From NCBI RefSeq assembly GCF_002117125.1, contig NZ_CP019344.1, positions 1,826,501 through 1,890,500 on the forward strand: a DNA stretch of 64,000 bases. The letters are read 5' to 3'. Numbering within the stretch: the stretch's first letter is position 1; every line of letters starts with the position of its first letter. The position numbers were made by a program, and so were the translations under genes. The notes beneath the pieces were generated by a model. The model was not told where the DNA came from, made no database searches, and was given only the letters and a program-made list of their open reading frames with translations. Below, one piece after another: positions 43,671 to 51,693 of this stretch. Source of the stretch: Nonlabens spongiae. Its GTDB lineage: Bacteria > Bacteroidota > Bacteroidia > Flavobacteriales > Flavobacteriaceae.

Positions 43671-45077
43671 ATGTTTCAAGCAGAAACGAATTTTAGAAAA
43701 ATAATAGCAGATACACTTACCCCTGTAGCCATATACATGAGGTTAAGGGACAAATACCCTAATAGTATCCTGCTGGAGTCAAATGAATATGGAAAACGTA
43801 GTAATAGTTATAGTTTTATTTGCAGCAACCCTATTGCTGAATTAAAGGTAGATGGGGATCGTTTTCAACAGTTTCTCCCTGATGGCAGCTCTGAATTGAA
43901 AACCCTAAAAAAGGATTTTGATCTCGCAAAGGCGCTAAATGGATTTAAAAGCTACTTTCAATCGCCTGAATCAGAATTCCCATTTCCCATTCAAGGATTA
44001 TTTGGGTTTTTAGGTTATGACTCTGTACAGCACTTTGAAGATATTGAATTTCGCTTTCGCGAAAGCGAAACAGAAAAAATTCCCGAAGTACTCTATCATG
44101 TATATCAGAATGTCATCGTATTTGATCATTACTTCAATCAATTGTACGTTTTTGATCATGCTTATGATGGGGCTGCATCACAATTAGATGACCTTTTAAG
44201 TATTATCAGACACAAGGATGTCACGGAGTACAATTTCACCCTTGCTGGATCAGAAAAAAGTGAGATGACTGATCCAGAATTTAAAACTCTTGTGGAGAAA
44301 GGAAAATCTCACTGTCATCGAGGTGATGTTTTTCAAATGGTACTGTCACGCAAATTCACTCAAGAGTTTAAAGGAGATGATTTCCAGGTCTACCGTCAGT
44401 TGAGAGCGATCAACCCCAGTCCCTACCTCTTTTATTTTGACTACGGTAATTTCAGAATTTTCGGAAGTTCTCCAGAGGCTCAATTGATAGTAAATGGTGA
44501 TCGTGCAAGTATTCAACCCATTGCTGGAACCTATAAGCGCACTGGCGATGATACTGCAGATCTTGAAGCAGCACAAAAACTAAAAAAAGATCCCAAAGAA
44601 ACGGCTGAACACGTAATGCTTGTTGATCTTGCCCGCAATGACCTGAGCCGTCATGCATCAAATGTGAAGGTAGAGGATTATCAGGACATCCATTTCTATA
44701 GCCATGTGATCCATATGGTCAGCAAAGTGACCGGAACTATTGATGAAGCAAGCAAAGTAAATCTAGTGGGCGACACCTTTCCTGCGGGAACCTTAAGTGG
44801 AGCACCCAAATTTAAAGCAATGGAGCTCATCGATAAATATGAGAAATCAAGCAGGGAATTCTATGGAGGTGCGGTAGGTTTTCTAGGTTTTAATGGCGAT
44901 TTTAATCATGCCATAATCATACGTAGTATTCTTTCACGCAATAATCAGCTTGAATTTAGAGCTGGTGCTGGTGTGGTCATAGAGAGCAATCTTGACGATG
45001 AGACACAAGAAGTCTATAATAAAACTAACGCCTTGAGAAAGGCAATTAATCTAGCAAATGATGCAGTCAACTTTTAA
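43671..45077 (+). CDS. trpE: Anthranilate synthase component I
   Basis: TrpE converts chorismate to anthranilate, using ammonia from TrpG. The 468-residue product starts at the ATG at 43671 (MFQAETNFRKIIAD), which follows the attenuator. The N-terminal LLES motif of Trp feedback inhibition is present (SILLESNEYGKRSNSYSF). The chorismate-binding domain has GDVFQMVLSRKF, SSPEAQLI, PIAGTYKR, DLARNDLSRH, FPAGTLSGAPKFKAMELID and RAGAGVV. A palindrome copy encodes FRFRESETEK in a loop of the N-terminal domain. The next gene overlaps its 3' end. Confidence 0.96.
   Translation: MFQAETNFRKIIADTLTPVAIYMRLRDKYPNSILLESNEYGKRSNSYSFICSNPIAELKVDGDRFQQFLPDGSSELKTLKKDFDLAKALNGFKSYFQSPESEFPFPIQGLFGFLGYDSVQHFEDIEFRFRESETEKIPEVLYHVYQNVIVFDHYFNQLYVFDHAYDGAASQLDDLLSIIRHKDVTEYNFTLAGSEKSEMTDPEFKTLVEKGKSHCHRGDVFQMVLSRKFTQEFKGDDFQVYRQLRAINPSPYLFYFDYGNFRIFGSSPEAQLIVNGDRASIQPIAGTYKRTGDDTADLEAAQKLKKDPKETAEHVMLVDLARNDLSRHASNVKVEDYQDIHFYSHVIHMVSKVTGTIDEASKVNLVGDTFPAGTLSGAPKFKAMELIDKYEKSSREFYGGAVGFLGFNGDFNHAIIIRSILSRNNQLEFRAGAGVVIESNLDDETQEVYNKTNALRKAINLANDAVNF
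44052..44067. repeat. Iterated palindrome, in trpE
   Basis: Exact 16-mer in the FRFRESE frame. Confidence 0.95.
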
Positions 45078-45558
45078 ATTTTTAGTCATAGCTGTAATGG
45101 CGGGTATGATGAGTTCTTGTAGTAATGGTGACAATCAAATAGTAGCGACAAGTTTGAAGAAAAAGGGCGATATATATACGCTAGGCTATGGTCCTGAAAT
45201 GCAATTCAATCAAATAACCGATAGTGTCGATATACTTTTCACTCCAGATGACTACAGCAAAATATTAGGAGGACCCGTCAAACAAAGTGACTTTATTATA
45301 AATCGAGATAAATTTCAAATCAGGCTATTCCTTTATGAAAATTACTCAAAAGGACAAGCGCGATTCAGATTGAAACTGCGCACTTACGCAAAAGATATGA
45401 AGATCATTGATGAAATGATTATCGCAAGTACTCTAGAAGAAGAGTTGAGCGATGGCTATTTGACTGAAAACTTGAAAGCAGTAAGAAAACATAAAGACAG
45501 TAACGACATAGTTATGAAGATCGATGAATATGGTAATTTTAAAAGTGTTGCCAAGTGA
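45061..45558 (+). CDS. Lipoprotein of unknown function inside the trp operon
   Basis: A 165-residue protein starting at the ATG at 45061 (or its neighbour at 45058), overlapping the trpE 3' end. The signal is MQSTFKFLVIAVMAGMMSSC with lipobox MMSSC. The rest is beta-rich with RFRLKLRTYAKDMKIIDEM and ends VMKIDEYGNFKSVAK; I recognise no family. It is tightly packed between trpE and trpG (GTGA overlap with trpG), so it is translated with them, although a lipoprotein has no known role in tryptophan synthesis. Confidence 0.8.
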   Translation: MQSTFKFLVIAVMAGMMSSCSNGDNQIVATSLKKKGDIYTLGYGPEMQFNQITDSVDILFTPDDYSKILGGPVKQSDFIINRDKFQIRLFLYENYSKGQARFRLKLRTYAKDMKIIDEMIIASTLEEELSDGYLTENLKAVRKHKDSNDIVMKIDEYGNFKSVAK

Positions 45559-46127
45559 GTATAAGGGTTTTTGTCATAGATAATTATGACTCATTCACAT
45601 ATAATCTTGTGCATTATCTTGAGGATCTGGAAGCTGTTGTTACCGTTAAAAGAAACGACCAGTTTGAACTAGATGAGTTGCTCAACTATGATGCAATCGT
45701 ACTTTCTCCAGGACCTGGCATTCCATCTGAAGCTGGAAAGCTTCTTGAAGCCATCAAATTTATAGCAGGTAAAAAGCCCATTCTGGGGATATGTTTAGGG
45801 CATCAGGCGATAACAGAGGTTTACGGAGGGAAGATCATCAATCTTGAGAAAGTCTATCATGGTGTTGCAACACCCATGATTCATGAAGGACATCAACTTT
45901 TTTCAGGTATTGAAAAGAATTTTGAGGCTGGACGTTATCATTCTTGGGTTGCTGAAGCATCAAATTTCCCTAAAGAATTAAAAGTCATCGCACGTGATGA
46001 AAACGACCAGATTATGGCGCTATGCCATAAGGAACTTCCTGTTTATGGAATTCAGTTCCATCCAGAAAGCGTAATGACGCCGCAAGGGAAAGAGATGCTC
46101 AAAAACTTTTTAGAATTAGCACGATGA
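45555..46127 (+). CDS. trpG: Anthranilate synthase component II (glutamine amidotransferase)
   Basis: TrpG supplies ammonia to TrpE. The 190-residue class I amidotransferase has VIDNYDSFTYNLVHYL, PGPGIPSEAG, the nucleophile in LGICLGHQAI and the His/Glu of QFHPESVMTPQG. The start is GTG at 45555, overlapping the TGA of the lipoprotein gene; the stop overlaps the trpD ATG (ATGA). It could also serve para-aminobenzoate synthesis, as in some bacteria. Confidence 0.96.
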   Translation: MSIRVFVIDNYDSFTYNLVHYLEDLEAVVTVKRNDQFELDELLNYDAIVLSPGPGIPSEAGKLLEAIKFIAGKKPILGICLGHQAITEVYGGKIINLEKVYHGVATPMIHEGHQLFSGIEKNFEAGRYHSWVAEASNFPKELKVIARDENDQIMALCHKELPVYGIQFHPESVMTPQGKEMLKNFLELAR

Positions 46128-47122
46128 AAGAAGTATTGCAAGAATTGTTTGAGCATAAGACGCTTTCGCGAAAGCGTGCCTATCAAATACTTACTGCTAT
46201 CACACAAGGTTTCTTCAACGATTCTCAGATCGCGGCATTTCTCACAGTATATGGTATGCGCGGGATCACGGTTGAAGAACTCGCTGGTTTTAGGGATGCC
46301 ATGCTCGAGCAAGCCCTTTTAGTAGATCTGGACAAATACAATCCTATCGATCTGTGTGGCACAGGTGGTGACGGCAAGAATACCTTTAATATAAGCACGC
46401 TGGCAAGTTTTGTGACTGCTGGTGCTGGAGTCCATGTTGCTAAACACGGGAACTACGGCGTAAGCTCTGTAAGTGGATCTTCTAACGTGATGGAATATTT
46501 AGGCTTCAAGTTTACTAATGACACGAGTGTTATTGAGAACCAAATTGCAAATGCCGGAATCACCTTCCTACATGCGCCCCTTTTCCACCCAGCCATGAAG
46601 GCGGTGGCGCCCATCAGAAAGGAGTTAGGTATCAAAACATTCTTCAACATGCTCGGCCCATTGGTAAATCCAGCTAAACCAAAACTGCAAAGTGTGGGCG
46701 TTTTTAGCCTTCAACTCGCGAGAAATTATGAATATCTGTTCCAAAAAGAGCCAGATAAGCGATACGCAATTATTCACGCACATGATGGTTACGATGAGAT
46801 AAGCCTTACGGGTAAAGCCCGTATCGCAACTAATCTAGGTCCGGTAGACCTTTCTGCAGCTGAGTTTGGGTTCTCGATGCTAAAACAAGAAGATATCTTT
46901 GGCGGTGAGACTATTGAAGAGGCAGCAGAAATATTTGTCAATGTGTTGAACAACCAAGCTACAAAGGCTCAAGAAAACGTTGTTATCGCAAATGCCGCGA
47001 CGGCTATCATGGTCGCAAAAAATATAAATCTGGCAAGTGCAGTAAGTGAAGCTCGTGAATCATTGATAAGTGGTTCAGCGCTCAGAGCATTCAACACGCT
47101 ACTCAAGCTTAAACATTCCTGA
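46124..47122 (+). CDS. trpD: Anthranilate phosphoribosyltransferase
   Basis: TrpD transfers phosphoribose from PRPP to anthranilate. The 332-residue enzyme has the PRPP-binding DLCGTGGDGKNTFNIST and the KHGNYGVSSVSGSSNVMEYLG block, then FLHAPLFHPAMKAVAPIRKELGIKTFFNMLGPLVNPA. A palindrome copy encodes TLSRKRAYQ near the N-terminus, in the helical domain. The ATG overlaps the trpG stop. Confidence 0.97.
   Translation: MKEVLQELFEHKTLSRKRAYQILTAITQGFFNDSQIAAFLTVYGMRGITVEELAGFRDAMLEQALLVDLDKYNPIDLCGTGGDGKNTFNISTLASFVTAGAGVHVAKHGNYGVSSVSGSSNVMEYLGFKFTNDTSVIENQIANAGITFLHAPLFHPAMKAVAPIRKELGIKTFFNMLGPLVNPAKPKLQSVGVFSLQLARNYEYLFQKEPDKRYAIIHAHDGYDEISLTGKARIATNLGPVDLSAAEFGFSMLKQEDIFGGETIEEAAEIFVNVLNNQATKAQENVVIANAATAIMVAKNINLASAVSEARESLISGSALRAFNTLLKLKHS
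46161..46176. repeat. Iterated palindrome, in trpD
   Basis: Exact 16-mer in the TLSRKR frame. Confidence 0.95.
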
Positions 47123-47157
47123 CAAACCATTCAAACACCATTGAGAACCGATTGAAC

Positions 47158-47961
47158 ATGAACGACATTCTTAAAAAAATAACTCAGCAGACCTTAAAAG
47201 ACCTCAGCGTGCGCAAAAGAAACATGACGCTTTCAGATTTGAGGTCCATGCCTGGATATGGGAGAAAAACTTTTTCACTATACGAGTCTCTAAAAAACGG
47301 CAGCGGCATCATTGCTGAACATAAAAGGCAAAGTCCTAGTAAGGGTAGTTTTAAATGTCCTGCTGATCTTGAAAAGGTCGTTAAAGGATATGAAAAAGCA
47401 GGTGCGAGTGCCATCAGTTGCCTGACAGATGAACCATTTTTTGGTGGATCATTGAAAGACCTTCAATCTGCGCGTAATTATGTGAAAATACCATTACTGC
47501 GCAAGGATTTTATGGTGGATCTGTACCAAGTTCATGAAGCCAGAGCTTACGGTGCTGACGCTATCTTACTTATTGCCGCTTGTCTGGATGATGAACAAAT
47601 GAAAACTCTAGCGATCGAGGCTTTAAACCTCAATCTAGAGATACTTTTTGAAGTTCATAACAAAGAGGAGTTAGATCGTGTTATGCAATTGACTCAATCG
47701 TTCAATCCTACAAAATTTGTCATAGGTGTCAATAATCGCGATCTCAAAAAATTTGAGACCAGCATAGAAATCAGCAAATCACTGATAGCACACTTTCCTA
47801 AAGACGTCCTAGCCATTTCTGAAAGCGGAATCTCAGATCCAGAAGTAGTAAAAGAACTTAAACAGATTAGTTTTCAGGGTTTTTTAATCGGTGAGCTTTT
47901 TATGAAAACTGATGACCCTGGTAGTGCCTTAAAATCATTTATAAAATCGGTGGAGGAATGA
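47158..47961 (+). CDS. trpC: Indole-3-glycerol-phosphate synthase
   Basis: TrpC closes the indole ring from CdRP. The 267-residue TIM barrel has IIAEHKRQSPSKG (catalytic Lys), PLLRKDFMVDLYQVHEARAYGADAILLIAA and GVNNRDLKKFETSIEIS, and SESGISDPEVV. The start is the ATG at 47158; a TTG 6 bases upstream is in frame. The stop overlaps the trpF ATG (ATGA). Confidence 0.96.
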   Translation: MNDILKKITQQTLKDLSVRKRNMTLSDLRSMPGYGRKTFSLYESLKNGSGIIAEHKRQSPSKGSFKCPADLEKVVKGYEKAGASAISCLTDEPFFGGSLKDLQSARNYVKIPLLRKDFMVDLYQVHEARAYGADAILLIAACLDDEQMKTLAIEALNLNLEILFEVHNKEELDRVMQLTQSFNPTKFVIGVNNRDLKKFETSIEISKSLIAHFPKDVLAISESGISDPEVVKELKQISFQGFLIGELFMKTDDPGSALKSFIKSVEE

Positions 47962-48596
47962 TCATTAAAGTTTGTGGCATGCGCGACACTGAAAATATCG
48001 AGCGCCTACAGCAGCTTGGTGTAGATTTTATGGGATTAATCCGTTATTCAAAAAGTAAGCGGTTTGTGGACGATTCTCAGACCGCCAAAATCTCACAACT
48101 ACCTCTACGCAGTGGTACAGTGGGTGTTTACGTAAATGAAACTTTTGAGAATATCATTAAAGATATTATCCCGCTGCGGCTGGATGTGGTACAACTGCAT
48201 GGTGATGAGAATGTCGCTTTCGCGAAAGCGATACTAGAGCTAAACATCAAGGTTTTTAAGGCGTTCCAAGTAGATGCAAATTTTGATTTTGAAATTTTAG
48301 AACCTTGGCAAGAGCTAGCCAAGGAATACCCTGCTAAATTGTTTTTCTTGTTTGACACTAAAAGTGACCAGTATGGCGGTTCGGGCAAGAAATTCAATTG
48401 GGAACTTCTCGACCATTACAAGGGCGAGGTACCTTTTTTACTGAGCGGCGGCATCAAACTTGAAGACGTGGATCGCATCGATGCATTTAAGCATAAGATG
48501 TTTATGGGTGTAGATCTTAATTCAGGTTTTGAGACAAAGCCAGGTTTAAAAGATATAAGTGAACTCACCACCTTTATCAATAAATTGAGATCATGA
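47958..48596 (+). CDS. trpF: Phosphoribosylanthranilate isomerase
   Basis: TrpF isomerises PRA to CdRP. The 212-residue barrel begins [14 protein letters not shown] with the catalytic Cys, and has [33 protein letters not shown] (Asp) and [14 protein letters not shown] palindrome copy encodes [11 protein letters not shown] in a helix. It overlaps trpC and trpB by 4 bases each. Confidence 0.95.
   Translation: MIIKVCGMRDTENIERLQQLGVDFMGLIRYSKSKRFVDDSQTAKISQLPLRSGTVGVYVNETFENIIKDIIPLRLDVVQLHGDENVAFAKAILELNIKVFKAFQVDANFDFEILEPWQELAKEYPAKLFFLFDTKSDQYGGSGKKFNWELLDHYKGEVPFLLSGGIKLEDVDRIDAFKHKMFMGVDLNSGFETKPGLKDISELTTFINKLRS
48215..48230. repeat. Iterated palindrome, in trpF
   Basis: Exact 16-mer encoding VAFAKA. 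Confidence 0.95.
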
Positions 48597-49762
48597 GTAA
48601 TTATCAAGTAGATGAGAATGGGTTTTATGGAGAATTTGGAGGTGCTTTCATTCCAGAACTACTCTATCCCAATATTGCAGAGTTAAAAGAGAACTACCTG
48701 CAGATCGAGCAATCCTTTGATTTTCAGGCTGAATTTCAAAAATTACTAAAAGATTACGTGGGTAGGCCTACTCCCCTATTTCTTGCTGAACGCCTGTCTG
48801 AAAAATACGGTGCCGAAATATGGCTGAAACGTGAAGACCTGTGTCACACGGGAGCGCATAAAGTGAACAACACTATTGGACAGATTCTTTTGGCACAACG
48901 GTTAGGCAAGAAACGTATCATCGCGGAGACAGGAGCGGGACAGCACGGTGTTGCCACGGCCACTGTGTGTGCGTTGAAAGGACTTGAGTGTATTGTTTAC
49001 ATGGGAGAAAAGGACATACAGCGTCAGGCACCTAATGTCGCTCGCATGAAAATGCTGGGAGCAACCGTGAGACCAGCCTCCAGCGGCAGTAAAACTTTAA
49101 AAGACGCTACAAACGAGGCCATGCGCGACTGGATCAACAATCCAGAGGACACACATTACATCATAGGATCTGTAGTAGGCCCACATCCCTATCCTGATAT
49201 GGTGGCAAGGTATCAAGCCGTAATCTCGCAAGAGATCAAGAAGCAAATGGAAGGCTTGCCAGATTATGTAATTGCATGTGTAGGTGGCGGTAGTAATGCC
49301 ATGGGTGCTTTTTACCACTTTCTTGACAATAAAGAATTGCAACTCATAGGCGTCGAGGCTGCCGGGCACGGTATAGAAAGCGGTAAAACGGCTGCAACGC
49401 TCACCTTAGGAACTCCCGGAGTTCTGCATGCCAGTCGCAGTATCATGATGCAAGATCAAGATGGTCAAGTGGTAGAGCCTCACAGCATATCGGCTGGTCT
49501 TGATTATCCGGGAATAGGTCCTGCCCACGCCTGGTTGAAAGTGAGCGAGCGCGCAAAATATATGGCCGTGACAGATGCTGAAGCCCTTGAGGCTGCCGTA
49601 GAATGCAGTAAACTGGAAGGAATAATCCCTGCGCTTGAAACTGCACACGCATTCTCTGTTCTAAAAGATCTGAAATTGAAGCCTACAGACCGCGTCGTCA
49701 TTAACCTTTCTGGTCGTGGCGATAAGGATATGGAAACCTATATGAGAGAGCTGAAGCTCTAG
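48593..49762 (+). CDS. trpB: Tryptophan synthase beta chain
   Basis: TrpB condenses indole with serine using PLP. The 389-residue protein has [41 protein letters not shown] (PLP lysine in GAHKVNN), [18 protein letters not shown], and [13 protein letters not shown]. The final [12 protein letters not shown] is typical. The ATG overlaps the trpF stop, while trpA follows after a 68-bp gap with two hairpins. Confidence 0.97.
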   Translation: MSNYQVDENGFYGEFGGAFIPELLYPNIAELKENYLQIEQSFDFQAEFQKLLKDYVGRPTPLFLAERLSEKYGAEIWLKREDLCHTGAHKVNNTIGQILLAQRLGKKRIIAETGAGQHGVATATVCALKGLECIVYMGEKDIQRQAPNVARMKMLGATVRPASSGSKTLKDATNEAMRDWINNPEDTHYIIGSVVGPHPYPDMVARYQAVISQEIKKQMEGLPDYVIACVGGGSNAMGAFYHFLDNKELQLIGVEAAGHGIESGKTAATLTLGTPGVLHASRSIMMQDQDGQVVEPHSISAGLDYPGIGPAHAWLKVSERAKYMAVTDAEALEAAVECSKLEGIIPALETAHAFSVLKDLKLKPTDRVVINLSGRGDKDMETYMRELKL

Positions 49763-49774
49763 AAAAAATACTAA

Positions 49775-49819
49775 GGTGCTTGTCAAGCGCCTCAACCGTA
49801 AGGGTGGATCGCATCCGCC
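49775..49819 (+). repeat. Tandem hairpins between trpB and trpA
   Basis: Two small stems lie side by side: GGTGCTT/AAGCGCC (loop GTC, 49775-49791) and GGTGGAT/ATCCGCC (loop CGC, 49803-49819). They are the only break in the otherwise overlapping trp genes. Neither is followed by a T run, so they are not obvious terminators. Confidence 0.5.
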
Positions 49820-49830
49820 ATAGCAAATAA

Positions 49831-50613
49831 ATGAAAAACAAACTCACAAAGCTTTTCGAGCGAAAAGATAGAAACCTGCTCAACATCTTTTTTACCGCAG
49901 GATATCCCGAGCTTGAAGATACACCCGTTATATTAAAAAGTCTATATGATGCCGGCGCAGATCTGGTCGAGATAGGAATACCCTTTAGCGATCCACTGGC
50001 CGATGGCCCTACTATTCAAGAGAGCTCTAAACAGGCTCTCGAAAACGGGATGAGCATCCAGAAACTTTTTGACCAGTTAAATCAATTCAGAATTCAGAAT
50101 TCAGAATTCAGAATTCCAATTTTATTGATGGGATATTTCAACCCTATAATGCAATATGGGCTTGAAAAGTTTTGTAAACGCTGTAGCGAGGTAGGTGTAG
50201 ACGGTTTGATCATTCCGGACCTACCACTAGAAATCTACATCAGTCATTATCAAGCTGTTTTTAAAAAATACAATCTCAGCAATATATTTCTCGTCACGCC
50301 ACAAACCAGCACAGAGCGGATCTTGCAGATAGATGAACAAAGTACAGGCTTCATCTATGCGGTAAGCAGTGCAAGTACTACAGGTAGCAAAAGTGATTTT
50401 GGAAGTGCGAGTTTATACTTGGAACGTTTAGCATCTCTTGGCCTCAAAACTCCTATTCTCACAGGTTTCAATATTAAAACTGCTGAAGATTTTCAGCAAG
50501 CTTGTCAGTACGTGAACGGTGCGATCATAGGGAGCGCTTTTATCAAAGCCTTACAAGACGATGGCAAGGTTGAGAGCAAAACGAACCAATTTGTAAAGAG
50601 TATATTGAGTTAA
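49831..50613 (+). CDS. trpA: Tryptophan synthase alpha chain
   Basis: TrpA cleaves indole-glycerol phosphate and channels indole to TrpB. The 260-residue barrel has FFTAGYPELEDT with the catalytic Glu region, LVEIGIPFSDPLADGPTIQESS (catalytic Asp), PILLMGYFNPI and GLIIPDLPLE. A 33-bp array of AATTCAG heptamers at 50084-50116 encodes NQFRIQNSEFRIP just before the PILLMGYFNP strand. It keeps the frame because 4.7 units make 33 bp; loss or gain of one unit would break the gene. Confidence 0.94.
   Translation: MKNKLTKLFERKDRNLLNIFFTAGYPELEDTPVILKSLYDAGADLVEIGIPFSDPLADGPTIQESSKQALENGMSIQKLFDQLNQFRIQNSEFRIPILLMGYFNPIMQYGLEKFCKRCSEVGVDGLIIPDLPLEIYISHYQAVFKKYNLSNIFLVTPQTSTERILQIDEQSTGFIYAVSSASTTGSKSDFGSASLYLERLASLGLKTPILTGFNIKTAEDFQQACQYVNGAIIGSAFIKALQDDGKVESKTNQFVKSILS
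50084..50116 (+). repeat. Heptanucleotide repeat inside trpA (AATTCAG, 4.7 copies)
   Basis: Perfect AATTCAG units within the coding sequence of trpA. One-unit slippage changes the reading frame. Confidence 0.92.
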
Positions 50614-50634
50614 ATGAATGCAAAATTTGAGTTT

Positions 50635-50650
50635 CGCTTTCGCGAAAGCG
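50635..50650. repeat. Iterated palindrome, upstream of the his promoter
   Basis: Exact 16-mer ending 10 bases before the TACTTTTG box of the his operon. Confidence 0.95.
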
Positions 50651-50660
50651 AATTCACAAT

Positions 50661-50668
50661 TACTTTTG
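50661..50668 (+). promoter_or_regulatory. his operon promoter box
   Basis: TACTTTTG, 9 bases before the leader peptide ATG. A CGCTTTCGCGAAAGCG copy (50635-50650) occupies the position where a -33 element and regulators would bind. Confidence 0.6.
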
Positions 50669-50676
50669 CAGCTATA

Positions 50677-50730
50677 ATGAGAAACCAAACACATCATCAT
50701 CATTTTATACTCACCCAGCAGGCGAGCTAA
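50677..50730 (+). CDS. hisL: his operon leader peptide
   Basis: A 17-codon ORF, MRNQTHHHHFILTQQAS, with four consecutive CAT codons. It follows a TACTTTTG box and precedes a strong terminator and hisG. Stalling at the His codons when His-tRNA is low would favour read-through. This mirrors the trp leader 7 kb upstream. Confidence 0.87.
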   Translation: MRNQTHHHHFILTQQAS

Positions 50731-50758
50731 AAGTGTATTGATGATATTCATAGCATAT

Positions 50759-50792
50759 AACCCGTCTGTTTAAGGCGGGTTTTTTATTTTCT
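50759..50792 (+). terminator. his attenuator terminator
   Basis: Stem AACCCGTC / GGCGGGTT around a 7-base loop, followed by a T run, between hisL and hisG. Confidence 0.87.
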
Positions 50793-50832
50793 AAAAAATA
50801 GAATCGGCTTAAGCAGGCAAATAATTTTACTA

Positions 50833-51693
50833 ATGACAGAAACGATCAAAATCGCAGTACAGAAATCAGGAAGACTGAGTGAAAAATCACTTCAACTTCT
50901 GAAGGACTGCGGTATCAAATTCAGTAATGGAACCCGCAAGTTGACCAGTAAGGCAAAGAATTTTCCGCTTGAGATTCTTTTTTTAAGAGATGATGATATA
51001 CCACAATATGTAGCGAGTGGAGTTGCACACCTGGGAATTCTTGGACTCAATGAAGTCGAGGAGAAAGATCAAAAAGTAGATGTAGTCAAGCAGCTCGGTT
51101 TTGCGGGATGCAGATTGAGCCTTGCCGTTCAAAAGGATACTGCATATACAGGTCTGGAATGGTTCAACGGCAAGCGTGTTGCGACCAGCTATCCTAATAT
51201 CGTTGAGAAATTCTTTGCCGATAAAAATATAAACGCTACTACTGAAGAGATAGGCGGTAGCGTGGAAATCGCTCCGGGAATAGGACTGGCAGAGGGAATC
51301 TGCGATATCGTTTCTACTGGTTCGACTCTGATCATGAATGGTCTCAAAGAAGTTGAGACGGTCATGAATAGCGAGGCCGTGCTCATCGCTACTCCTAATC
51401 TGGAAGCAGCTCAATCAGATCTGCTTCAGAAAATATTATTCAGACTTGAAGCGGTTCAAAACGCCCAGAAAAGCAAATACATACTTCTCAATGCCCCTAA
51501 TGAGAAAATTGAAGAAATAAGCGCGCTTCTTCCTGGAATGAAAAGCCCTACTGTTTTACCTCTTGCTGTGGAAGGCTGGTCCAGCTTGCACAGTGTCATT
51601 TCAGAAGAGGATTTCTGGAACGTCATTGACCAGCTTAAAGAGGCAGGTGCCGAAGGAATTCTAGTCAGTGATATTCAAAAACTCATTGCATAA
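50833..51693 (+). CDS. hisG: ATP phosphoribosyltransferase, long form
   Basis: HisG makes phosphoribosyl-ATP, the first and feedback-controlled step of histidine synthesis. The 286-residue product has IAVQKSGRLSEKSLQLLKDCGI, RDDDIPQYVASGVAHLGILGLN, VATSYPNIVEKFF and EGICDIVSTGSTLI. The C-terminal ~75 residues form the regulatory HisG_C domain (SKYILLNAPNEKIEEISALLPGMKSPTVLPL), so it is the long, hexameric type not needing HisZ. Its stop shares one base with hisD (TAATG). Confidence 0.96.
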   Translation: MTETIKIAVQKSGRLSEKSLQLLKDCGIKFSNGTRKLTSKAKNFPLEILFLRDDDIPQYVASGVAHLGILGLNEVEEKDQKVDVVKQLGFAGCRLSLAVQKDTAYTGLEWFNGKRVATSYPNIVEKFFADKNINATTEEIGGSVEIAPGIGLAEGICDIVSTGSTLIMNGLKEVETVMNSEAVLIATPNLEAAQSDLLQKILFRLEAVQNAQKSKYILLNAPNEKIEEISALLPGMKSPTVLPLAVEGWSSLHSVISEEDFWNVIDQLKEAGAEGILVSDIQKLIA

